Shown: positions 1-11,726 of the stretch, one piece after another | Layout of the letters: each line of letters starts with the position of its first letter | Numbering within the stretch: position 1 is the first letter of the stretch | From: Belliella pelovolcani | GTDB taxonomy: Bacteria > Bacteroidota > Bacteroidia > Cytophagales > Cyclobacteriaceae | Assembly: GCF_900156785.1 (NCBI RefSeq) | Contig: NZ_FTOP01000003.1 | Location: 1-64,000, forward strand | Direction of reading: 5' to 3' | Length of the DNA stretch: 64,000 nt | The notes under the pieces: model-generated | What the model saw: the letters and a program-made list of their open reading frames with translations, nothing else | Database searches by the model: none | What the model was told of the DNA's origin: nothing | Made by a program: the position numbers and the translations under genes

Positions 1-19
1 GAATTTATTCGATGATTCA

Positions 20-898
20 TTACTTTTCTGTACCTGGATAAGGTACAAAATCTGATTCTCCAGGTATCTTAGGGAATTTCTGTGCTATCCAATCGGCTTT
101 TGCTTGCTTCAATTTTTCCTTACTGGAAGAGACGAAGTTCCAGTCAATATAGCGCTCTTCGGGGAATACTTCTCCACCAAAAAGATAAACAGTGGCACCA
201 GCTTGTATCTCAAACTCACAAAGTTTGCTATCATTTGCAATTAGGATTTGTCTAGGCTCGTAGGTGTTTCCTTCAGATTGGATAGCTCCATCAAGAATAT
301 ATAGTCCGCTTTCCCCAAAGAGCTGATCACCAATGCTGACTTTTTGAGTTGAAGTACTCTTGATTTCTATAAAGTAGAGTTTACTATGTACTGGTACTGG
401 TGATTTTCTGCCAAAAGCTTCGCCAGCTATCAATTTGAATGTCAGGTCTCCTTCAGTCCAGGTAGGGATCTCTTCGGCAGCAATATGGGTAAAAGAGGGC
501 TCTGCATCTTCAAGTTCTAGTGGTAATGCGACCCAGATTTGTAGGCCATGCATTATCAAGGCACTATCTCTTAAGTATTCGGGAGTTCTTTCAGAATGTA
601 CCACACCTTTTCCAGCTGTCATCCAATTGACAGCACCAGGTTTGATCTCTACCTCGCTACCTATGGAATCTCGATGCATGATTGATCCTTCAAACAAAAA
701 TGTCAGTGTAGATAAACCAATATGTGGATGGGGTAAAACGTCAAAATTCTCCCTTTCGCTCATTTTCACAGGTCCCATGTGATCGATAAATACAAAGGGC
801 CCCACAGATCTCTTTTGTCTAAATGGCAATAGCCTCCCCACCATGAAATTTCCAATACTTGCTGCCCGCTCTTCTATGATTAGTTTGATATTCGACAT
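20..898 (-). CDS. Pirin family protein
   Basis: A 292-residue bicupin protein of the pirin (YhhW-like) family. The metal site typical of pirins is visible: His57 and His59 in the LPHPHIGL motif, and His101 and Glu103 in GVVHSERT. Family members bind a single Fe and some act as quercetinase-like dioxygenases; the substrate here is unknown. I place the start at 898 (MSNIKLIIEE), because the 15 residues available upstream (to 943) are Lys/Phe-rich and not pirin-like. No signal peptide, so cytoplasmic. It lies 106 bp downstream of the 4820-1004 gene set on the same strand and may be transcribed separately. Confidence 0.9.
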   Translation of the reverse strand: MSNIKLIIEERAASIGNFMVGRLLPFRQKRSVGPFVFIDHMGPVKMSERENFDVLPHPHIGLSTLTFLFEGSIMHRDSIGSEVEIKPGAVNWMTAGKGVVHSERTPEYLRDSALIMHGLQIWVALPLELEDAEPSFTHIAAEEIPTWTEGDLTFKLIAGEAFGRKSPVPVHSKLYFIEIKSTSTQKVSIGDQLFGESGLYILDGAIQSEGNTYEPRQILIANDSKLCEFEIQAGATVYLFGGEVFPEERYIDWNFVSSSKEKLKQAKADWIAQKFPKIPGESDFVPYPGTEK

Positions 899-1003
899 CT
901 TTTTTTTAAGAAAGATACAAAATTTTGAAGCCATCTCTATCACAATAAAGATGGCTTCTGAATATTATCCGTAGACAAATAAATTTTATACTTCAAATGA
1001 TGA

Positions 1004-1498
1004 TCAACTTTCTCTTGTCTTGATTCGGATGACCCTTTCTTTTTCTTCTCCTTTGAGTCGCATCAGTCTGACCATACGATCTGGAGAAGGCTTGCCAAGA
1101 GAGATCAAGACCAAGGTCAGCGCATAAGCGATGATGTAGCCGTTATTCTCAAAGATCAATAGACCTGCTGGGCTAAGTATACTACTCAAGAGTAGGAGTT
1201 TTAGTCTATTTAGGGTAGCATCCTTGTAGATAGATACTTTGTCAAGTAAGTCCATCGAATTAGTCAATACCACTTTGATGGCCCTGTGGAAGTTCATGTA
1301 ACCCACAGCTAATATGGCATAGATGAAACCAAGAAAGACAAAGTCTAACCAAGCTGGCAAATCAGGTCTGTCAAAATCTAAGGTGTTATTTTGACTATAA
1401 AGGTAGACAATGGCAAAGACCGGTATAGAACAAGCGATGATGATCAACGATGTTCTCTCTAGTCTATCATAAATGGGTCTGATGGGATCTTTTTCCAA
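1004..1498 (-). CDS. Small hypothetical membrane protein
   Basis: A 164-residue protein with about four hydrophobic segments (roughly residues 13-33, 50-70, 97-115 and 120-138) and a basic C-terminal tail rich in Arg, Lys and Glu. I do not recognise a family. It begins 7 bp after the stop of the flavin/2Fe-2S reductase gene and is the last gene of a three-gene operon with that reductase and a DUF5916 barrel protein. This suggests, without proving, a membrane partner for the reductase. The tail (RIKTRES) should be cytoplasmic by the positive-inside rule. Confidence 0.8.
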   Translation of the reverse strand: MEKDPIRPIYDRLERTSLIIIACSIPVFAIVYLYSQNNTLDFDRPDLPAWLDFVFLGFIYAILAVGYMNFHRAIKVVLTNSMDLLDKVSIYKDATLNRLKLLLLSSILSPAGLLIFENNGYIIAYALTLVLISLGKPSPDRMVRLMRLKGEEKERVIRIKTRES

Positions 1499-1505
1499 AG
1501 GAATA

Positions 1506-2612
1506 TTATTCTATGATGATTTTAACGTCACTACTTGCAGGCTTTGAAGAACAGCATAGAATGTATCCATCGGCGATTTCACCTTCGCTAAGGCCTGCAT
1601 CTTCGATCATATCTACTTTACCAGCGATTAATCTTCCTCTACAAGCTGTACATAGGCCACTTTGACAGCTGTAGGGCATGTCTACTTGGTTGTCCAAACC
1701 TGCTTCTAGAATCGTTTTATCTGGTGCTACTTCAAAACTATATTCCTGACCTTCTACTTGTACAGTTACCTCGCGGGTAAGCGCAGGCGCCATTTCACCA
1801 GAAGCTTTTTTGGCTGCTTCTTTGGCGTCTAGGTCTGAATAGAAACTCTCTTCGTGGATCGAATCCTTTGCAATCCCTAGGCTTTCTAAGGTGTTCAAGG
1901 TGGTATCCATCAAGCCTTCAGGTCCGCAAATAAAATATTTCTTATCTGTCAATTCTTTGTCGTCGCTCCAACTCAATACTTCTTTCAGTTTACTGCTATC
2001 AAGTCTACCCGACATGCCTGACCAGCCTGCTTCAGGCTTACTGAGGTTATGAATGATCTCGAGTTGCTCACCGTATTTTTCTTTGAGTGTCTTGAGTTGC
2101 TCGTGGAAAATGATTTGATCCTCTGATCTGGAACAATATAATAGGGTTACTTTAGAATTAGGCTCGTTGACTAAGACAGACTTGGTAAGACCCATGATAG
2201 GGGTAATGCCACTTCCCCCCGCTACCATGTAGTATTGGATTTTGTTTTGGGAATGAAAAGAAGTGGTGAAGTTACCCATCGGCTTCATGATTTCGATCGT
2301 CTTTCCAGGTCGAAGTTGGTCATTGAGGTAGTTGGAAACCAGTCCTCCAGTCACTCTTTTGACAGAGATGCCTGGAAATGGATCTACAAAAGGGGAGGTG
2401 CAAAGACTGTAAGATCTACGCACTTCTTTGCCTTCAATTTCTAAAATTACGGTAAGGAATTGACCTGGCTTGTAGTCTAGATAAGGCTCAGGCTGCTCAA
2501 AGAAGATGCTAACTGTATCAGGAGTTTCTTTGACGATTTCTCTGATTTTGAGCGATAAGTATTGATCGCCCTTGTTGGGCTCGGATTTTTTCTTTTTGAA
2601 TAAATTGAACAT
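1506..2612 (-). CDS. FAD/2Fe-2S ferredoxin-NAD(P)H reductase, PaaE-type
   Basis: A 368-residue electron-transfer flavoprotein with the order FAD domain, NAD(P) domain, C-terminal plant-type ferredoxin. Visible motifs: RRSYSL at 65-70 (FAD binding), GGSGITP at 132-138 and CGP at 229-231 (NAD(P) binding), and a [2Fe-2S] site with Cys316, Cys321, Cys324 and Cys353 or Cys354 in the spacing C-x4-C-x2-C-x28/29-C. This is the architecture of PaaE and other oxygenase reductases; it moves electrons from NAD(P)H through FAD and the cluster to a partner enzyme. No paa genes are nearby, so a phenylacetate role is not supported. It starts 12 bp after the DUF5916 gene and is followed 7 bp later by a membrane protein. 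Confidence 0.9.
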   Translation of the reverse strand: MFNLFKKKKSEPNKGDQYLSLKIREIVKETPDTVSIFFEQPEPYLDYKPGQFLTVILEIEGKEVRRSYSLCTSPFVDPFPGISVKRVTGGLVSNYLNDQLRPGKTIEIMKPMGNFTTSFHSQNKIQYYMVAGGSGITPIMGLTKSVLVNEPNSKVTLLYCSRSEDQIIFHEQLKTLKEKYGEQLEIIHNLSKPEAGWSGMSGRLDSSKLKEVLSWSDDKELTDKKYFICGPEGLMDTTLNTLESLGIAKDSIHEESFYSDLDAKEAAKKASGEMAPALTREVTVQVEGQEYSFEVAPDKTILEAGLDNQVDMPYSCQSGLCTACRGRLIAGKVDMIEDAGLSEGEIADGYILCCSSKPASSDVKIIIE

Positions 2613-2624
2613 GCTTTGGATGCT

Positions 2625-4820
2625 TTACACGTTGATCCAGTAAGTGAGCTTCAAAATTAAGGCACGATTTTTAATTTGTAAGCTTTCTGGATGATAATTG
2701 TCTGTGTAAACAACAAAGAAGTCGGAAACAGGTTTGAATCTCCACTGAAAACGTGTATTGATGTTGATATTGTCAATCTGACTATTGTACTGCACAAAGG
2801 TACTCAAAAACAATTTGTCAGTGAAAGAAACTTCAGCTCTTGGTCCTACCAACCATAAATCTGCTGAGCTGTAAGGCTTAGGCATCTCGATTTTGTTATA
2901 CTCCGCAAACATGGAGATATTTCCGTAGGGTTGAAATCGATAATTTACATTGGTATTGACGAAGGTCCTGGTGCCATTGAAAAAACCACCATAGTAAGTC
3001 GTAGCGCTGTAATTCAATAGCTTCCTCCTATCAGAAGTGTAGGTGATACCTGTTCTCAAATAAGAATAGTCAGTTCCCGCAGCCAATCTTTCCCCTCCTG
3101 ATCTTGTCGGGTCAAAGGAATTGAATAAATATATGTATTCATTGAAAACCCTAGCCTGAATGGTAGAGGTGTTTTTGAAATAAAGTCTATAGATAAAGGA
3201 GATGGTCTCGTCAGTTTTTAAGCTGAAATCATCATTGGTGTACATATCGTACCTGACTTGAAATGTCTGTTGGAAGATCTTATCACTATCAATGACATGT
3301 CTGTAAAGTACATTTGGTTCTAATCTCCAGTAGGATCTTCTTGGAACAAAGCCCACTTCCGCATTGTAGGCATCTCCTACATATTCATGGTTCCATTGAA
3401 ATTTCCATGTTTTGGTATTGTAGTCTAAATAACTCGCATGCGCTTTGGTGTCACCAGTCTGATTTGGGCTAAAGGATTGATGATAGAAAAACTTTCCAGT
3501 CCACTTGTTGTCAATAGAAGCCAAATTGTAATCAAGGCCAATTACCCTGTTATAATCAGGAATTCTATTTGACTCCCCCACATTTCCCGTAGTCTGCCGA
3601 TTGACAAAAATAGCTGCGATATTAGACCTACTGAATACTTTTTGCTGCACCGTGGCCACAGTGTAATTTTGACCTGGATAGCCCACTTCATCTTCCGTAG
3701 CTGTCTGCATATTCAGTAAGCCAACCCTTAGATTATCATTGAGGTTTCCATTGAGTCTTGCGCCATAAAGGATGCGATTGTTTGAACTCCTTCCTAAACT
3801 ATCTGTGGCAATACCAATTCTTCTGGAGAAAAATGGACGAATGCTTCTGAATCCATAATCAGCAAATAAATCAGCATTTTCTAAGAAAAACTGTCTTCTC
3901 TCAGGGAAAAAGAGTTCAAACCTATTAAGGTTTGTTTGCTGCTGATCTACCTCCACAGTAGAGAAGTCAGGGTTAAAAGTGAGATCCAGGTTCATAGAAG
4001 GAGTGATGGCTACTTTTGCATCTAGTCCAGCATCAAAACCTGTACTCGTAGGGTCGTTAGATCGGTAATCTTTAGCCGCATTTGTCGCTGCATAAGGGAT
4101 TACTGCAATATTAGAGCCTGGTTTTTTGAGTGGCTTGTCCCAATTTAAATATCCTGTAAATGCCAAACTCCCGATTCTTTGGTTTAAAGGTACAGGTACC
4201 CAAGAAGATTGCTCAAAGTTTTTTCGATCGTTTCTTATAAAATTAACTCTCCAATATTCGGATCCTTCTGTATATCTCAGTGTTTTAAATGGAATAGCCA
4301 TTTCTACTTCCCACCTGTCCTCGTACCTTTTTACTTCTGAAAACCACTTATTGTCCCATACATTAGAAACTCTGTCACCATTGTTTACCAGTCCTTCCAT
4401 TTGAATATTGTATGGAGAGACAGCAAACATGAATCCATTATTCCCATCATCATAAGGACCAATGATTATTGCAAAAGCATCATTTTGATCAAAATTGAAA
4501 TCTCTTTTTAAAGAAGATATGACATAATCTCCTGGAGTTTTGGTGTACAAAGTGGCAGCCACATAGAGGAAATCCTCATCATATTTGAGTCTTACTTCTG
4601 TGTTCTCAGTGGCAGGAAGACCTTCTTTTGGGATTTGCTGAATAAAATTGGAAATCAAAGCTGACTCTCCCCATTCCTCCATATTGATGACTCCATCTAT
4701 GGTCATTGGAGAAGTAGTCAGGCCTACTTCTAGTCCAAATTCTTTATCTTTTTTATCGTTGGCAAACAAAAAAGAAAGTGATAAAAAGAATGTAATTATA
4801 CTTGGGTAAATATACTTCAT
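2625..4820 (-). CDS. DUF5916 outer-membrane-associated protein with CBM9-like N-terminus
   Basis: A 731-residue exported protein: signal peptide in the first ~20 residues (MKYIYPSIITFFLSLSFLFA), then a CBM9-like beta-sandwich (about residues 30-230, beginning TIDGVINMEEWGES), then a long stretch of alternating aromatic/polar strands ending in LKLTYWINV that looks like a C-terminal beta-barrel. This is the usual DUF5916 layout in Bacteroidetes; the function is not established, and surface carbohydrate or haem-linked roles are only guesses. First gene of an operon with the reductase at 1506-2612 and the membrane protein at 1004-1498. A -7-like element sits immediately upstream of the start. Confidence 0.88.
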   Translation of the reverse strand: MKYIYPSIITFFLSLSFLFANDKKDKEFGLEVGLTTSPMTIDGVINMEEWGESALISNFIQQIPKEGLPATENTEVRLKYDEDFLYVAATLYTKTPGDYVISSLKRDFNFDQNDAFAIIIGPYDDGNNGFMFAVSPYNIQMEGLVNNGDRVSNVWDNKWFSEVKRYEDRWEVEMAIPFKTLRYTEGSEYWRVNFIRNDRKNFEQSSWVPVPLNQRIGSLAFTGYLNWDKPLKKPGSNIAVIPYAATNAAKDYRSNDPTSTGFDAGLDAKVAITPSMNLDLTFNPDFSTVEVDQQQTNLNRFELFFPERRQFFLENADLFADYGFRSIRPFFSRRIGIATDSLGRSSNNRILYGARLNGNLNDNLRVGLLNMQTATEDEVGYPGQNYTVATVQQKVFSRSNIAAIFVNRQTTGNVGESNRIPDYNRVIGLDYNLASIDNKWTGKFFYHQSFSPNQTGDTKAHASYLDYNTKTWKFQWNHEYVGDAYNAEVGFVPRRSYWRLEPNVLYRHVIDSDKIFQQTFQVRYDMYTNDDFSLKTDETISFIYRLYFKNTSTIQARVFNEYIYLFNSFDPTRSGGERLAAGTDYSYLRTGITYTSDRRKLLNYSATTYYGGFFNGTRTFVNTNVNYRFQPYGNISMFAEYNKIEMPKPYSSADLWLVGPRAEVSFTDKLFLSTFVQYNSQIDNININTRFQWRFKPVSDFFVVYTDNYHPESLQIKNRALILKLTYWINV

Positions 4821-4825
4821 CAGTG

Positions 4826-4833
4826 CAAAGCTA
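4826..4833 (-). promoter_or_regulatory. Candidate -7 element (TAGCTTTG) for the DUF5916 operon
   Basis: Reads TAGCTTTG then CA on the minus strand, matching the Bacteroidetes -7 consensus TAnnTTTG. It ends 5 bp before the start codon, so the transcript would be nearly leaderless. I do not see a convincing -33 TTTG at the right distance. Confidence 0.35.
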
Positions 4834-4964
4834 GCCTATTAAATAGAAGAAGAAGCTGTATTTTCTTCATTCGGTCAGAACAGAAATCAAATTGGCAAAG
4901 ATTTGTTTTGAGTGGGCAGGGATTTATATTTCAATAGAAGCCTGTTTTTTTCTTTTTGAAAGGC

Positions 4965-4972
4965 TAAATTTG
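4965..4972 (+). promoter_or_regulatory. Candidate -7 element (TAAATTTG) for purB
   Basis: TAAATTTG followed by CGC, matching the Bacteroidetes TAnnTTTG element. It lies 25 bp before the purB start codon, giving an expected leader of about 20 nt. The same TAnnTTTGCG form precedes hisS, ybaB and the small basic gene in this window. A -33 box is not clear. Confidence 0.5.
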
Positions 4973-4997
4973 CGCACTTCAAACAAAACTCAAAATC

Positions 4998-6344
4998 ATG
5001 AATTTGACTCACCTGACAGCCGTCAGCTCCATAGACGGTAGGTATGGTAGCAAGACCGCTCCACTTAGACCTTATTTTTCTGAATTTGCCTTGATCAAAT
5101 ACAGGGTGCACGTGGAAGTAGAATATTTTATTGCACTCTGTGAACTTCCACTTCCACAATTGAAAAACTTCGATAAGCTGTTTTTTCCTAAGCTCAGAGA
5201 TTTGGTGAAAAACTTCTCGATGGAAGATGCTGAGACAATCAAGGAGACTGAGAAGGTCACCAATCATGATGTAAAGGCCGTGGAATATTTTCTCAAAGAG
5301 AAGTTTGATATTTTGGGTTTAGATACATACAAAGAGTTTATACACTTTGGCCTGACTTCACAAGATATCAACAACACCGCGACTCCATTGATGCTCAAGC
5401 ATGGATTGGAAGAAGTGATTTTACCCCACTTAGATGCTGTGCTTGAAAATCTAAAAAATAAAGTAGCTGCATGGAGGGCTATTCCAATGCTTGCTAAAAC
5501 TCACGGCCAACCTGCTTCACCTACCAACCTTGGAAAAGAATTTCAAGTTTTTGTAACAAGAGTTGAAAAGCAGCTTCAATTACTTTCTCAAATACCATAT
5601 GCTGCAAAGTTTGGTGGAGCTACAGGAAATATGAATGCCCATCATGTAGCCTATCCTGACATCGATTGGATGCTGTTTGCCAATGGATTTGTGGCTAATT
5701 ATCTAGGACTAGAAAGAAGCTACCCGACCACACAGATCGAACATTATGATCACTTGGCAGCTCTTTTTGATGGTTTGAAGCGTATCAATACAGTATTGCT
5801 AGACCTTTCCAAAGATGTGTGGCAGTATGTAGCCATGAATTACTTCAAGCAAAAAATCAAAGTTGGTGAAATAGGTTCTTCGGCAATGCCTCATAAAGTA
5901 AATCCAATTGATTTTGAAAACGCAGAAGGAAATCTAGGTATTGCAAATGCTCTTTTGGAGCATTTGGCTGCTAAGCTGCCAATCAGCAGATTGCAGCGAG
6001 ATTTGACAGACAGTACGGTCTTAAGAATTATTGGAGTACCGCTTGGTCACATGTTGATTGCTCTGGAATCATTATCCAAAGGACTCAATAAACTAGAACT
6101 CAATCAAGCTGCTATAGATGCCGACTTAGAAGAAAACTGGGCAGTGGTGGCAGAGGCGATTCAGACAGTGTTGAGAAGGGAAGGTTATCCTAAGCCGTAT
6201 GAAGCACTCAAGGATCTGACTAGGACTAATACAAAAATCACAAAAGAGTCAATATCTGAGTTTATTGATCAACTCCAAGTCAATGATGCGATCAAAGCAG
6301 AATTAAAAAAGATCAGTCCATTTAATTTTACAGGAATTTTTTAA
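4998..6344 (+). CDS. purB: Adenylosuccinate lyase
   Basis: A 448-residue member of the fumarase/aspartase superfamily. PurB cleaves SAICAR to AICAR and adenylosuccinate to AMP, each with release of fumarate, in purine synthesis. Visible family motifs: TSQDINNTA at 120-128, KTHGQPASP at 167-175 (general acid/base His169), and the mobile signature loop SSAMPHKVNP at 294-303 with the catalytic Ser. The N-terminus (LTAVSSIDGRYGSKTAPL) matches the E. coli-type long PurB. Cytoplasmic homotetramer in characterised relatives. Stand-alone gene with its own -7 element and a strong terminator at 6427-6461. Confidence 0.97.
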   Translation: MNLTHLTAVSSIDGRYGSKTAPLRPYFSEFALIKYRVHVEVEYFIALCELPLPQLKNFDKLFFPKLRDLVKNFSMEDAETIKETEKVTNHDVKAVEYFLKEKFDILGLDTYKEFIHFGLTSQDINNTATPLMLKHGLEEVILPHLDAVLENLKNKVAAWRAIPMLAKTHGQPASPTNLGKEFQVFVTRVEKQLQLLSQIPYAAKFGGATGNMNAHHVAYPDIDWMLFANGFVANYLGLERSYPTTQIEHYDHLAALFDGLKRINTVLLDLSKDVWQYVAMNYFKQKIKVGEIGSSAMPHKVNPIDFENAEGNLGIANALLEHLAAKLPISRLQRDLTDSTVLRIIGVPLGHMLIALESLSKGLNKLELNQAAIDADLEENWAVVAEAIQTVLRREGYPKPYEALKDLTRTNTKITKESISEFIDQLQVNDAIKAELKKISPFNFTGIF

Positions 6345-6426
6345 ACATTTTAAAAATATCAAGCATTGTTAAAATGCATAGAATTTTTTTTGTTCTTGAT
6401 AAATTTCTCTGAAATATCACCATAAG

Positions 6427-6461
6427 TCCCCAAGTTAATTCAATTTGACTTGGGGATTTTT
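6427..6461 (+). terminator. Rho-independent terminator after purB
   Basis: TCCCCAAGT at 6427-6435 pairs with ACTTGGGGA at 6448-6456, followed by five T. The A-rich left flank could also let it work on the opposite strand. Confidence 0.8.
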
Positions 6462-6548
6462 AATCTATTTCTATAAACTTGATCCCAATTATTCTATTTT
6501 TACCAAAGAAGTTTATCAGACAAATTACGCATCCAGCATATTTCCCTT

Positions 6549-8111
6549 ATGAATAAAAAAAACCATCTTTTTTCTCATTTACAGTCTGATTTGCCAGCTG
6601 GTCTTGTCGTTTTTTTAGTTGCACTACCATTATGTTTAGGAATTGCATTGGCCTCCGGAGCTCCTTTATTTTCTGGAATTATAGCGGGTGTGATAGGGGG
6701 GGTACTTGTTGGGTTGATGTCTGGATCTAGCAGCTCTGTATCAGGGCCTGCTGCTGGACTTGCAGTGATTGTATTTACAGCCATTGAAGACTTGGGCAGC
6801 TACGAGGTTTTTTTATTAGCTGTTATAATAGCGGGCTTATTTCAGGTCTTGTTGGGCTTCGCAAAGGCAGGTGTCATTGGTTATTATTTCCCTACATCGG
6901 TCATCAAAGGGATGTTGGCAGGGATTGGGTTGATTCTGATCATTAAGCAAATTCCATTGATATTGGGTATCAATAATTCACAAAATTTAGCGAAATATAT
7001 TCCTTCCAATTATGATTTCGAATCTCTAAGTGTATTCGGTGAGGTTATTGAAGCATTTCATTATGGTGCTGTGATCATTTCTTCAATTTCTATTCTTATT
7101 TTGATTTTATGGGAAAAGCTGATCATTAAAAAGTATAGCATCACAAGAGTAATACCTGGGGCATTGGTGGTAGTGATTGTAAGTGTTATTGTCAATGAAA
7201 TTTTTAAATTATACCACCCTTCTCTTTTTCTAGGACAAGCAGACAAAGTAGAGCTTCCTGTAGTATCATCAACTGAGGAATTCAAATTTTTATTTTTACT
7301 GCCAGACTTCAATGGTGTGTTGAATCCCAAAGTATGGATAGTTGCCGTTACCATAGCAGTTATAGCCAGTTTAGAGACGCTTTTGAGCTTGGAAGCTGCG
7401 GATAAAATAGATCCTCACAAGAGAGTTTCTCCACCAAATAGGGAGTTATTTGCTCAGGGAGTAGGTAATATGATTAGTGGATTTATAGGAGGCTTGCCAA
7501 TCACCGCCGTAATCGTAAGAAGTTCAGCAAATATTACTGCGGGAGGAAGAACCAAGTTGTCCACAGTTTTTCACGGGGTATTGCTGGTAATTAGTGTATT
7601 GTTATTCCCAAACTTACTCAACAAAATCCCCTTGGCTGCACTTGCTGCGATTTTACTTTTGATCGGGTATAAGCTTGCTAGATTTTCTTTATTTAAAAAT
7701 CAACTAAGATTAGGTTGGGATCAGTTTTTACCCTTTTTGGTAACTGTAGTCAGTATCTTGATCTTTGATTTGTTGATAGGAATTAGCCTAGGAGTCATGA
7801 TTGCTATATTTTTCATTTTATTAAGAAATTTTCAAAATTCCCATTTGCTAGTCAAAGAAAGCATTGATCAGAAAGATGTAATTAAAGTCAAATTATCCGA
7901 GGAAATGAGTTTTCTAAATAAAGGTGCACTGATCAAGACACTTGAAAATATTCCAGAAAATGGACATGTTATCATCGATGGGAGCAAGTCCAAAATTATT
8001 GATTACGATGTACTGGAGGCTATTGAAAATTTTAAAATCTCAGCTATTGACAAAGGGATTAAGGTCGAAACCATCAAAATCAAATCAGTGAATTCAGGAG
8101 CAGTTCATTAG
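6549..8111 (+). CDS. SulP family inorganic anion transporter with STAS domain
   Basis: A 520-residue integral membrane protein. Residues ~10-425 hold the SulP core of hydrophobic segments, starting with the conserved DLPAGLVVFLVALPLCLGIA region and including the SGPAAGLAVIV and GLPITAVIVRSSANI stretches. The cytoplasmic end (~440-515) resembles a STAS domain, with HVIIDGSKSKIIDYDVLEAI. SulP transporters carry sulfate, bicarbonate, chloride or other anions; marine relatives are often Na+/HCO3- symporters (BicA-like), and the sequence alone does not decide. No carbonic anhydrase or cysteine genes adjoin. Its last 4 bp overlap the end of the convergent ctlX gene. Confidence 0.92.
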   Translation: MNKKNHLFSHLQSDLPAGLVVFLVALPLCLGIALASGAPLFSGIIAGVIGGVLVGLMSGSSSSVSGPAAGLAVIVFTAIEDLGSYEVFLLAVIIAGLFQVLLGFAKAGVIGYYFPTSVIKGMLAGIGLILIIKQIPLILGINNSQNLAKYIPSNYDFESLSVFGEVIEAFHYGAVIISSISILILILWEKLIIKKYSITRVIPGALVVVIVSVIVNEIFKLYHPSLFLGQADKVELPVVSSTEEFKFLFLLPDFNGVLNPKVWIVAVTIAVIASLETLLSLEAADKIDPHKRVSPPNRELFAQGVGNMISGFIGGLPITAVIVRSSANITAGGRTKLSTVFHGVLLVISVLLFPNLLNKIPLAALAAILLLIGYKLARFSLFKNQLRLGWDQFLPFLVTVVSILIFDLLIGISLGVMIAIFFILLRNFQNSHLLVKESIDQKDVIKVKLSEEMSFLNKGALIKTLENIPENGHVIIDGSKSKIIDYDVLEAIENFKISAIDKGIKVETIKIKSVNSGAVH

Positions 8112-9043
8112 TTTTTAGGGAGAAATATCTCAGCCATCATACATCTGGCACTTCCACCTCCTAGTTTTTCTATTATCGGAATTTCAGGGGTAATGATCTT
8201 AGTGTATTTTTCAATGGTTTTGATTTGGGCTTTGCTCAACGCATCATAAGCAGTTTTGGACATTACTGTAAACTTTTCCCCTTGCTGATTCTTTACCTCC
8301 AACATATTTCCTGCAAAATGAAACTTTTGTTTTGGGGTAATAGGAATAATTTTTTTTCCAGTGCTTTCTAATGCTTGTTGTAAGGCTAGCTTTTCAGAGA
8401 AATTGGGCAAGCTATCAAGACATACTACAGCAATATCACTGCCTACATGCATCATTACATTGGTATGATAAATAGGAGAGTGAACATCTTCAATCAATTG
8501 TGTCGCATCAAAATCTACTACTTTATAGTCTAAAAGTCTTCCTAAGTATTTCAAAGGGACATCATGTGTTCTCAAAGACCTACAGGCATATGCAATGGCA
8601 TTTACTCGATCTAGTATCAAGCTGCCAGTTCCCTCCAGGAATTGCTCATCCTGCTCAAAGAAGCTCAGATCAATGACCTCATTGATAACAAAATCCGCTT
8701 GCATCAAACGCTCAAGAATATCCTTTCTTCTTTCTAATCTCCTATTTGGAGAAAACATAGGATACAAAATGACCTTTCCATCTTCATGTGTGCTAAACCA
8801 ATTATTAGGGAATATAGCATCAGTTTTTCTAGGGGCTTCGCTGTCTTCTATCACGATGACTTCTACACCTGCTTTGCGAAGCAATGCCACAAAGCCATCA
8901 AATTCCTTTTGCGCTAAATGATTGATTTCTATGGCATCCCTTTCGTCCTGCTTTTGATAAAAGTTATTGCTGGCAGTTTCTGGATTAAAACCAAAATTTG
9001 CTGGTCTTACCATCAGGATAGTGGAGGTAGTTGGAGTAGTCAT
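8108..9043 (-). CDS. ctlX: Citrulline hydrolase CtlX-type amidinotransferase-fold enzyme
   Basis: A 311-residue guanidine-modifying (pentein) enzyme. The opening STILMVRPANFGFN, the central GTGSLILDR, the HTNVMMHVG motif with the catalytic His, and the C-terminal GGGSARCM with the nucleophilic Cys near the end match the family annotated as CtlX, which hydrolyses citrulline to ornithine, CO2 and ammonia. I prefer the start at 9043 (MTTPTTSTILMV), where the family homology begins; an in-frame ATG at 9079 would add 12 residues. No arginine or citrulline catabolic genes are adjacent. Convergent with the SulP gene, with a 4-bp overlap. Confidence 0.87.
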   Translation of the reverse strand: MTTPTTSTILMVRPANFGFNPETASNNFYQKQDERDAIEINHLAQKEFDGFVALLRKAGVEVIVIEDSEAPRKTDAIFPNNWFSTHEDGKVILYPMFSPNRRLERRKDILERLMQADFVINEVIDLSFFEQDEQFLEGTGSLILDRVNAIAYACRSLRTHDVPLKYLGRLLDYKVVDFDATQLIEDVHSPIYHTNVMMHVGSDIAVVCLDSLPNFSEKLALQQALESTGKKIIPITPKQKFHFAGNMLEVKNQQGEKFTVMSKTAYDALSKAQIKTIEKYTKIITPEIPIIEKLGGGSARCMMAEIFLPKN

Positions 9044-9209
9044 TATAGATAAAGAATAGTCAGCTTGAAAATAATTCATGCGAATTTATCTAAAATGTAA
9101 GCATCATATCCCCTTGGCAGCTAAAACTTTTACGATTTTTTACACGGAGTTATTTACCGATTCGATTGCTTATAGATTTTTTCAATTTCTTTATAAAAGC
9201 AATAGAGGG

Positions 9210-9217
9210 TATTTTTG
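9210..9217 (+). promoter_or_regulatory. Candidate -7 element (TATTTTTG) for katG
   Basis: TATTTTTG fits TAnnTTTG and lies 45 bp before the katG start. No clear -33 partner is visible, so this is a weak call. I found no obvious OxyR- or PerR-type operator by eye. Confidence 0.3.
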
Positions 9218-9246
9218 TGTTCTTATTTAATCATACCTAAAAATAA

Positions 9247-11520
<2,274 letters not shown>

Positions 11521-11549
11521 TTTTGATTGAGGATTAAATTGATAGATCA

Positions 11550-11580
11550 AACCAGCCTTCTATTGGAGGCTGGTTTTTTT
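11550..11580 (+). terminator. Rho-independent terminator after katG
   Basis: AACCAGCCT at 11550-11558 pairs perfectly with AGGCTGGTT at 11567-11575, followed by a T run. Between here and 11726 I see no gene; a short GC-poor spacer with a weak inverted pair (GCAAAGC/GCTTTGGC near 11588-11610) is all that stands out. Confidence 0.85.
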
Positions 11581-11726
11581 ATAGCTTCGCAAAGCCTACA
11601 GCTTTGGCATACTGAAATATAAGTTACACCAGTAGTCTTATACCAATCAAAAGTCATTATCTATATTTCATTTTGTGGTAGGTGAGTCTACTTGAAAATT
11701 AAATAGAAATGGTAACCTTTGAATCA

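Noticed and set aside
4887-5267. 126-codon minus-strand frame opposite the purB 5' end
   Set aside because: Antisense to strongly conserved purB codons and its promoter; a shadow frame.
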